Below, piece by piece: positions 8,427-14,309 of a stretch of DNA of 38,306 nucleotides. Source of the DNA: Deltaproteobacteria bacterium. Lineage in GTDB: Bacteria > Myxococcota_A > Polyangia > Haliangiales > Haliangiaceae. Position numbers and translations under genes: made by a program. Position 1 is the stretch's first letter, and each line of letters starts with the position of its first letter. The DNA is taken from NCBI GenBank assembly GCA_013812655.1, contig JACCTC010000090.1, positions 1 to 38,306 on the forward strand, given 5' to 3'. Below the pieces are notes generated by a model. The model was not told the origin of the DNA, made no database searches, and saw nothing but the letters and a program-made list of their open reading frames with translations.

Positions 8427-9445
8427 CAGGCCACCAGCGCGGCGTGAATGCCGGAGAGCACGTCCGTGATCGCCACGCCCTCGGTGCGAAGCCCGCGGGC
8501 GACGATCACGAGCCCGCGCCCGACGCAGACCTCGGGCGGCCACCCGTCATAGGTGCTGGCGTCCGGGTTCCCCGCGCTCGCGGAAGATCGCGGCACACGC
8601 GCACTGCCCGACCTCGAGGTACCACCAGAACGCGCTCGCATCGGGCGGTCGCAGATCGTCGTCCCAGACGTTGAGCTGGCGCGTCGGATCGAACGCCTCC
8701 TGCGCGGCCTCGCAGGCCTCGCGCGCCGGGTCATCGACCCACCGCGCCGCTCGCCCGAGCTGCACATCGACCGGCGCACCGTCGACGATCGGATCGCCCT
8801 CGCGCCCACGCATCCCCACCTGCTCGATCCCCGAGCCACCGGCGGCGAGCACCCGCGGAAACCCGTGCTGCGCTGCGAGCACGAGCGCGCACACGCCGGC
8901 CTCGCGATCGGTCTTCGCGAGCTGCGTGCCCCAGCGCTCGAGCCCGACGAGCTCGAGCGAATCCGCATGCGGCCACGGCAGTGCACCCGGCTCGGTTGCC
9001 AGCCGCTGCATCTCGACGACGAAGTCCTCGACCCACGCGAGCGCGTCGCGCAACCGCTGCCGTGCCCGGCCGGTCGGCACGGCGTACGTCGGCGGATCGG
9101 TCGCGCGCAGCCGCGCCGGCAGCTGTGGGGGCTGTGGCTTCGTCCGCGCAGACGGCTGCTTCCCCGCGGGCTGCTTCCTCGGAGGCTTCGCCGCAGGCTG
9201 CTTCGCCGCAGGCTGCTTCGCCGCGGACTTCTTTGCGGGGGGCTTCTTCGCCGGGGACTTCTTCGCCGGGGGCTTCTTCGTCGGGGGGACCTTCGCCGCT
9301 GGCTTCTTCGCTGGCTGGCTTGCCGACTTCTTCGGCGGGGGGTCTTCGCGGGCTGCTTTGCGGACTTTTTCGTCGCAAGTTTCTTCGCCGGCTTCTTCGC
9401 CGCGGGTTTCTTCGCCGGCTTCGTCTTCCCGCTGGATCGCGCCAT
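8426..9445 (-). CDS. Lys/Ala/Pro-rich tailed protein with two compensating frame changes
   Basis: The protein starts at ATG 9445 with MARSSGKTKPAKKPAAKKP, a histone H1-like tail. After about 35 codons the tail continues only in the neighbouring frame (PPAKKSPAKKPPAKK and so on), and so does the whole globular domain, which contains ALAWVEDFVVEMQRL and WYLEVGQCACAAIF. Near 8565 the sensible reading returns to the first frame (TYDGWPPEVCVGRGLVIVA...). It ends with a TGA that overlaps the next start as TGATG, supporting the first frame at both ends. The first change falls in a run of six G (9337-9342, C on the coding strand): one more C would restore the frame. The second would need one base fewer near 8560-8575. 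Sequencing errors or real mutations are possible. The function of the globular part is unknown. Confidence 0.65.
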   Translation of the reverse strand: MARSSGKTKPAKKPAAKKPAKKLATKKSAKQPAKTPRRRSRQASQRRSQRRRSPRRRSPRRRSPRRRSPPQRSPRRSSLRRSSLRRSLRGSSPRGSSRLRGRSHSPHSCRRGCARPIRRRTPCRPAGHGSGCATRSRGSRTSSSRCSGWQPSRVHCRGRMRIRSSSSGSSAGARSSRRPIARPACARSCSQRSTGFRGCSPPVARGSSRWGCVGARAIRSSTVRRSMCSSGERRGGSMTRRARPARPRRRRSIRRASSTSGTTICDRPMRARSGGTSRSGSARVPRSSASAGNPDASTYDGWPPEVCVGRGLVIVARGLRTEGVAITDVLSGIHAALVA

Positions 9446-9746
9446 CGCGGAGATCATCCGTCACGCGCGTTCGAAAAGCGAGCCGGGCCACGAACGGGGA
9501 GCCGGCGATTTTCTGCACGATCGCGATGGATGTCGCTGGAGGCAGCAGCCGCCGACGACGTACCTGACGCTTAGCGCCGCACGCACGCGACGCGATGCGA
9601 CGCTGATCGAGTCGAAGATCGCGGCCCTGCGGTGACGCCGAAAATGCGAACGGCCGACGCATCGCTGCATCGGCCGTCCGGCTGTGGGAGCCGCCCGCTC
9701 CAGTCCTTCGCGCCCCCCGGATTCACCTGCCGGCGGGATGCGCTTT
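9446..9746. other. Gene-free interval between the Lys/Ala-rich gene and the slipin gene
   Basis: No convincing coding region was seen. The part near 9446-9600 is the leader and promoter region of the minus-strand gene starting at 9445. The part near 9650-9677 holds a hairpin listed separately. Confidence 0.6.
9650..9677 (-). terminator. Candidate intrinsic terminator of the slipin gene
   Basis: Two 12-base arms (9650-9661 and 9666-9677) pair with one mismatch around a 4-base loop. On the minus strand the stem is followed by TCGCATTTT, a weak T tract. It lies 70 bases past the slipin stop codon. Confidence 0.5.
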
Positions 9747-10838
9747 TCAGTTCTCCTTCGCGCCGCTGGCGAACGGCAGGAGGTGCGTGAAGCCGTCAGC
9801 ACCCATGACGAGCTTGAGCTCGTCGATCTGTGCGGCGATGTCCTTCATCGTCTCGAGCTCCTTGAGGCGCATCAGCACCGGGTTCTCGGCGATCACCTTC
9901 GCGGTGTTCGCCATGTTCCGGGTTGCGGCTGCGTCCTCGCGGCGCATGATCACGTTCGCCGCTGCTGCCTTCTCGGCCTCGATGACCTTGTTGAGCAGCA
10001 GCTTCATCTCGCCGGGCAGGATCACGTCCTTGACGCCGACGCGCTGCACGCGCACGCCGAACTGCTCGGCGCGCGGCACGACCTGACCCTCGAGGTAGCG
10101 CGTGAGCGCGTCGCGACCCTCGAGCAGCTCGTCGAGCGTCACGCCCGCGACGAACTCGCGCGCCGCGAGCTGCACCGCGAGGTACAGCGCGTCCTTGACG
10201 TCGGCGACCGCGTGCACGGTCGTCGGCGCGTCGGTCGGTGCGTACTCGGCCGTGAGCGTGAGCCGGAGCGTGACCTTGTCCTTGGTCATGAGCTCCTGGC
10301 CCTCGATCTTCAGCTGCTGGAGGCGCGCGTCGAGAACCTGCACGGCAACGCGCGCTGCCGGGTGGTTCCAGAACGTGTAGCGACCCGGCTCGAGGATTCC
10401 CTCGAACCGACCCTGCACGTACTTGAGCCCGCGCTCGAACTGCCGCACCTGCGCCTCGACGATCTCGCCCGCCGGGATCACGGCGCGCAGCTCGTCGGTG
10501 AGCTCCGGTGCCGGACCGTTGACGTCGTACAGCTGCACGGCGACCCGCGTGTCGAGCGTCCAGATCCGGTGGACACCCGGGCGCAGGAACTTCACCGGCC
10601 GCTCGTCGCACGTCACGACCGCACGCTGCGTGATGCCGAGCCGGACCGTCGCGTACCACGCCTCCGGCAGGGCCGCGATCACCGCGGCCGGACCCGTGAA
10701 GACGAGGTCGTCGGTGTTCCAGCGGATCACCTCGTAGCGCTTCCAGAACGTGTAGCGGCCCGGGCCGAGCGCGCGTGCCGGCTTGCCGTGGCGCACGAGA
10801 ACCGCGCGCTCGTTGAGATGCAGATTGATGTAGGTCAT
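9747..10838 (-). CDS. Soluble slipin / SPFH (Band 7) domain protein
   Basis: A 363-residue protein. Residues 165-330 form the SPFH/stomatin domain, with the usual VTLRLTLTAEYAP strand and the EAEKAAAANVIMRREDAAATR helix. Unlike classical slipins it lacks an N-terminal membrane hairpin. Instead, residues 1-160 hold three similar turns, GPGRYTFW (25-32), RPGVHRIW (86-93) and EPGRYTFW (150-157), which suggests an internal duplication. Start ATG 10838 is supported by an AAAGGA ribosome site about 9 bases upstream. A small CGACCC/GGGTCG hairpin (10864-10878) lies in its leader. SPFH proteins scaffold membrane microdomains or protease complexes; the partner here is unknown. Confidence 0.85.
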   Translation of the reverse strand: MTYINLHLNERAVLVRHGKPARALGPGRYTFWKRYEVIRWNTDDLVFTGPAAVIAALPEAWYATVRLGITQRAVVTCDERPVKFLRPGVHRIWTLDTRVAVQLYDVNGPAPELTDELRAVIPAGEIVEAQVRQFERGLKYVQGRFEGILEPGRYTFWNHPAARVAVQVLDARLQQLKIEGQELMTKDKVTLRLTLTAEYAPTDAPTTVHAVADVKDALYLAVQLAAREFVAGVTLDELLEGRDALTRYLEGQVVPRAEQFGVRVQRVGVKDVILPGEMKLLLNKVIEAEKAAAANVIMRREDAAATRNMANTAKVIAENPVLMRLKELETMKDIAAQIDELKLVMGADGFTHLLPFASGAKEN

Positions 10839-11548
10839 GACACGTAGTCCTTTCGAGAGCGTTCGACCCCGAGGGTCGGGAGGACAAAACAAGATGGCCG
10901 GCGCCGGTGACCGCCAGCGCGCCGTGGCCTCGCACGCAAAAAGGCGGACGAGACGGTGACGCGCGGCTCCGTTCCGTCGAGGTGCGAGGCGATCCGTGAC
11001 GTGCGCACGCGATCACGGACCAGAGGCTGGCGACCGCGCGGGCATGACCGGTTTCGATTCGAGCTCGACGTGACGTGGTCGGGTGAAACCCTTCCGGGCG
11101 ATCACCGACGACGACCTGCTCAGGTTTTTTGGCGGTTTACGAGACCGCTGGGATGTTGGGATGAGCAAGCCCAGTGCGTTTACCGTTACGCCACCGCTCC
11201 ATTGTGTGGAGTGGGAAGGAGTCGAACCTTCATATCCCTGGTCTCATCGGGACCCAGTCGCCCCCGGGACGTCGTGCTTGCGAACGCGCCCCTCAAAACC
11301 CTGTGACGATCCTGTGGAGATCGACCGGGCGTGCACACCGACGCCGGTTTGGCCTGAGCGCGCGAGCGCCCGACGAGGAGGAGACGAATAAGCCATCTCC
11401 TGCAGATCGTCAATCGCAAACTTGTCGACGATTGTCACGCTCGCCGGATCGCGAGCGGCGGTGCGCGGTTAGTGCGAGTCGTCGCGCGTGAAGCACCTCT
11501 CGCTGGCGCGCGGTTGAGCTCGCCGGTCGGCTCGTGCGAGCGTGCGCC
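10839..11548. other. 710-base gene-free region with tRNA-like element
   Basis: Several short frames cross this region, but none has lipobox, domain or codon-bias support. The minus strand at 11158-11252 carries tRNA-like arms, described separately. Past it on the minus strand, about 11131-11150 forms a GCGGT...ACCGC hairpin followed by six A. The remainder (11260-11530) shows nothing I can name. Confidence 0.6.
11158..11252 (-). ncRNA. Circularly permuted tRNA-like element (3' half before 5' half)
   Basis: Read on the minus strand, a perfect T-arm comes first (11231-11215: stem GAAGG/CCTTC, loop TTCGACT with all invariant bases). It is followed by a 7-base acceptor 3' strand CCACTCC and discriminator A (11214-11207). 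After only six bases comes an acceptor 5' strand GGAGCGG (11200-11194), U8, G9 and a canonical D-arm (11191-11176: 4-bp stem GCGT/ACGC, loop AACGGTAA with G18G19). A26 and CTGGG, the start of an anticodon stem, follow. The acceptor strands pair at 6 of 7 positions (one C-A). CTGG (11174-11171) can pair with CCAG (11241-11238), and CTCATC (11165-11160) with GATGAG (11248-11243), closing the molecule. No normally ordered tRNA can be drawn here. Permuted tRNA, permuted tmRNA or a rearranged tRNA fossil are the options. Confidence 0.45.
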
Positions 11549-12106
11549 ATGCGCGAGCTCTTGCTGAGTGGAATCCTCGTCGTGACGGCATGTGGTGAAG
11601 ACGGAGGTGGCGGCGGAGGTGGCGCCGACGCGGCGGTCGATACGGTCGATGCGCCGCCCGGAACCTGCGGGATCACCGGCACCGGCACCGGCACCGTCAC
11701 CGGGACGGTCGACGGCCGGGAGGTGTCGCCGGTGATGCGCGCGTTTCAGCTCGCGGTGCCCGGCCAGGGCGTCGGCATCGTGCTCGACGAGACGGCGGGC
11801 GCCGCATGCGGCAGCCCAGCGGCGACCGGCGAGCGCATGATCCTCGGATTCTGCGCCGCACCGACAATGCGGACCTATGCGGTCGTCGGCGAGCAGGCGT
11901 TCCAGTGCCCGGGCATGAACGCGTTCGGCCTGATGGAGACCGACGGCGGCCAGGACTGGGGCGAGAGCAGCGGCGGTAGCATCACGATCGCGAGCGTGAC
12001 CGCTGACTGCGTGACAGGGACGTTCGACGTGAACCTCATCCCACGCAACGGACCCGGTACGCCGGTCCCGGTCACCGGGCAGTTCGCTGCCGTGATCTGC
12101 CCGTAG
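11549..12106 (+). CDS. Small secreted lipoprotein, function unknown
   Basis: A 185-residue protein. ATG 11549 gives a short signal peptide with lipobox VTAC (Cys15), followed by a linker of seven consecutive Gly and an Asp/Ala-rich spacer typical of myxobacterial surface lipoproteins. The mature domain (about 45-185) is rich in Gly/Thr with six Cys, probably disulphide-bonded, and alternates short beta-strands, including ITGTGTGTVTGTVDGREV. An in-frame GTG at 11534 would put extra residues before the signal and is less likely. No family recognised. It faces the IgGFc-binding-domain gene tail to tail across the 32-base repeats. Confidence 0.75.
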   Translation: MRELLLSGILVVTACGEDGGGGGGGADAAVDTVDAPPGTCGITGTGTGTVTGTVDGREVSPVMRAFQLAVPGQGVGIVLDETAGAACGSPAATGERMILGFCAAPTMRTYAVVGEQAFQCPGMNAFGLMETDGGQDWGESSGGSITIASVTADCVTGTFDVNLIPRNGPGTPVPVTGQFAAVICP

Positions 12107-12142
12107 AGCAGCCGCAGCGCTCACGACGCCCGGCGTGCTCCC

Positions 12143-12174
12143 AAGTTGAGTCAGTGGAGACCGTCCCCGATCAG
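12143..12174. repeat. 32-base intergenic repeat, copy 1
   Basis: This copy is identical to 12204-12235 at 30 of 32 positions, in direct orientation and separated by 29 bases. It contains GGAGACCGTCCCC, an imperfect palindrome like those in REP-type elements. It lies between two convergent genes. Confidence 0.8.
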
Positions 12175-12203
12175 GCGCGTGATCTCGATGCGTTGCGGAT
12201 CGT

Positions 12204-12235
12204 AAGTTGAGTTAGTGGAGACCGTCCCCGGTCAG
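12204..12235. repeat. 32-base intergenic repeat, copy 2
   Basis: This is the second copy of the 12143-12174 repeat, with two differences. Its last bases include the stop codon (12232-12234) of the minus-strand gene, so the repeat abuts or was inserted at the end of that gene. Confidence 0.8.
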
Positions 12236-13944
12236 TAGATGATGACGTCGTTGATCGGCAGGACGCCTTCGCCGGCAGGATAGCCGTAGCTGACCCAGCC
12301 GGTGTTCGTGCTCTCGCTGCCCCAGCCCCAGACCCAAACGCCGAAGGGAGCGTCGGAGTCCATCTGCTGCACGCCGTTGTTGCATCCGGCCTGGCCGGTC
12401 CACGCGTCGACGAGCTTGACGTAGGCGATCTCGGTGTCGCCGGCGGTGCCGACGGGTTGCCAGCCGCTGACGGTGCCGAGGCACGCGAGCTTGACGTCGG
12501 CGAACGCGCCGGCCTGCTTGCGACGGACGACGGTGAGCACGGTGAAGGGATAGGTCGGGTCGGTGAAGAAGACGTAGTGCCTTAGATATTGCTGCGGCGG
12601 CACGAGGCGCACGAAGTCCGCATCGCCGTAGCCGCCCTCGCCCTGATCGCCGGCACCGCTCATGTACGTGAACATCTGGAAGGGATGGGTTTCGCCCTGG
12701 CTCTTCACGCTGAACGGCGTGGCGGTCCGGATCTCGTGCCACTCGCCGAGGTTGACGGTCGCGGGGCCGGCGTTCGGCGGGTCGTAGGTGAGCTGCGTGC
12801 CGTCGACGGCGCCGAAGATGCGATAGATGCGCGGCTCGCTCGTCGGCTGGCGATCGGCGTGCGGCGCGGCGACGTACTCCGAGCCGAGGGCGCGGACTGG
12901 CGCGAGCATCTGCTCGCCGTGATCGCCGCAGCAGCGATCGATCGACATGATCTGGTGACCGCCGAAGACGCCGACGGGCTTGTCCGAGGTGATCGGGCTG
13001 CCCGAGAGCGGGCTCTGCTGCGTGATCTGCGCGTACTGACCCTTCGCGAGCGTGAACACGTACGGCTGGTTCGCGGTCCCTGCGGCCATGCCGGCGCCCG
13101 CGGCGATGTTCGACTTCGGACGCAGCGTGACGGTGGTGTTGTCTTCCTTCGCGACGATGTTGATCGACGGACCCTGTGCGATCTGGATCGGAGGCGCGGC
13201 GCCGCCGGTGTCGTACGCGCTGACCGCGACGTAGTTGGTGCCCCACGCGCTCGTCGGTAGAAGGAGCGACGCGCCGGTCGCAGCGGCGGCTCCACCGCCG
13301 TACGGCAGCATCTGGTACGCGACGACCGGCTGATCGGTCTGCAGGCGGAACGCCGTGCCCTTGCCGGTGCCGGAGATCTGCGCGTCGGTGCCGATCGCGG
13401 CGGGCACCGGGCACGCGACGTTCGGCGAGAGGGGACCGCCGCCGCCCGGCGCGTAGGCGAGAAAGAGGATCGCGACCTTGCCGGGTTCGAGGCCGGCGAC
13501 CAGATCGTACGGCGCATAGGTCAGCGACTGACCGAGGCCCTGCGGCAGCTTCGCGAAGGTCGCGAGGTTGATCGAGAGGCCGCCCCACTCGACGGTCATG
13601 TGGACGTTCGCGCGCGAGGTGTTCGCGACGAACACGGCGAAGCACGCGTCCTGCGGCGGGCCCTGTGCGGCGTCCATGTCGACCGCGTAGTAGTCGCAGC
13701 CGACCGACGAGTGGTTTGCCTCGGCGGCCGCGCACGCATTCATGCAGGCGCCTGCGGAGCACTGCTGGTCGCCCGGGCAGGCCGTCGCGTTGCCGTTGCA
13801 GTCGATGACGGCGGTGTTGTCGTCCGAGCACCGGGGACAGGTCGGGGCGTCATCGCCGCCGACGTCGTCACCACCACCACGCGCTCCCGGCCCGCAGGCA
13901 AAGACCCACGCGATGAACCATGCACACAAAAGGTTTCGCCTCAT
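12232..13944 (-). CDS. IgGFc-binding-domain lipoprotein
   Basis: A 570-residue surface lipoprotein. ATG 13944 gives a signal with lipobox VFAC (Cys17) and a Gly/Asp linker. A Cys-rich segment (about 33-75) with the CPGDQQCSAGACMNAC pattern precedes NHSSVGCDYYAVDMD, the usual entry to the IgGFc_binding N-terminal domain. That domain continues with LLLPTSAWGTNYVAVSAYD, KEDNTTVTLRP, SDKPVGVFGGHQIMSI and GSEYVAAPHADR. In myxobacteria this is a common paralogous family of large surface proteins. Binding of IgG is a name inherited from a human protein, and the bacterial role is adhesion or unknown. The longer in-frame N-terminus up to 14082 is not protein-like. Confidence 0.88.
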   Translation of the reverse strand: MRRNLLCAWFIAWVFACGPGARGGGDDVGGDDAPTCPRCSDDNTAVIDCNGNATACPGDQQCSAGACMNACAAAEANHSSVGCDYYAVDMDAAQGPPQDACFAVFVANTSRANVHMTVEWGGLSINLATFAKLPQGLGQSLTYAPYDLVAGLEPGKVAILFLAYAPGGGGPLSPNVACPVPAAIGTDAQISGTGKGTAFRLQTDQPVVAYQMLPYGGGAAAATGASLLLPTSAWGTNYVAVSAYDTGGAAPPIQIAQGPSINIVAKEDNTTVTLRPKSNIAAGAGMAAGTANQPYVFTLAKGQYAQITQQSPLSGSPITSDKPVGVFGGHQIMSIDRCCGDHGEQMLAPVRALGSEYVAAPHADRQPTSEPRIYRIFGAVDGTQLTYDPPNAGPATVNLGEWHEIRTATPFSVKSQGETHPFQMFTYMSGAGDQGEGGYGDADFVRLVPPQQYLRHYVFFTDPTYPFTVLTVVRRKQAGAFADVKLACLGTVSGWQPVGTAGDTEIAYVKLVDAWTGQAGCNNGVQQMDSDAPFGVWVWGWGSESTNTGWVSYGYPAGEGVLPINDVIIY

Positions 13945-14309
13945 CACGGCGTACCAAAACACCCGCGCGCGCGCGTCGTCAATCACCGAAACGATGGCGA
14001 TCTCCGTCGAGGAATCGTGATCGCGCACGTCGCGACACGTCTCGCGCAGCGCCTCGCGCATCGAGCGCGGCCGCCTGCTCATGTTCTGGCGCGACGGTAA
14101 CGACAGTAGCGAGGCTCACGTTCGCGGTGATCCACCGCGCACGCCCGTGGGCAGCTCGAGTGTGCTCCCACGCGCATGAGTCACTTTGTAAGAATGAATC
14201 AGGCGCGCATCACCCGATCACCATTGACTCTGTTGAACTGGATTTAATAGAACGTCCACGCGCGGCTCGTTGATGAGGCGACCGCCGGGACAAGGCCGAG
14301 GGACAAGAC
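13945..14309. other. 365-base divergent intergenic region
   Basis: This region separates the minus-strand IgGFc-binding-domain gene from the plus-strand lipase operon. The part from 14160 to 14270 is clearly richer in A+T than the surroundings and probably holds promoters. No gene or gene remnant was recognised. Confidence 0.6.
14224..14250 (+). promoter_or_regulatory. Possible sigma70-like promoter of the lipase-FadL-TetR operon
   Basis: TTGACT (14224-14229) and TAATAG (14245-14250) resemble -35 and -10 boxes, but the spacer is only 15 bases, shorter than the usual 17. It lies in an AT-rich pocket 60 bases before the first gene, so it is a tentative call. Confidence 0.3.

Noticed and set aside
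9160-9440. Tandem repeat in the Lys/Ala tail as a CRISPR or satellite array
   Set aside because: The periodicity comes from codons for Ala-Lys-Lys-Pro; there are no unique spacers or conserved repeats.
9457-9662. Upstream extension of the Lys/Ala-rich gene beginning MRRPFAFSASPQ
   Set aside because: It is not protein-like and overlaps the terminator hairpin; the ATG at 9445 gives a much better N-terminus.
11112-11130. CCTGCTCAGG followed by TTTTTT on the plus strand as a terminator
   Set aside because: The stem would have only three pairs around a four-base loop, and no plus-strand gene ends there.
11194-11310. Ordinary tRNA on the minus strand ending at 11207
   Set aside because: No acceptor 5' strand, D-arm or anticodon arm lies upstream of the T-arm at the required distance, even allowing a long variable arm.
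11083-11491. Short plus-strand frames over the tRNA-like element (GVEPSYPWSHRDPV and similar)
   Set aside because: Such peptides commonly arise when the antisense strand of tRNA-like genes is translated; no start signal or domain.
13944-14082. 46-residue N-terminal extension of the IgGFc-binding-domain protein
   Set aside because: It would bury the lipoprotein signal; ATG 13944 gives a standard lipobox.
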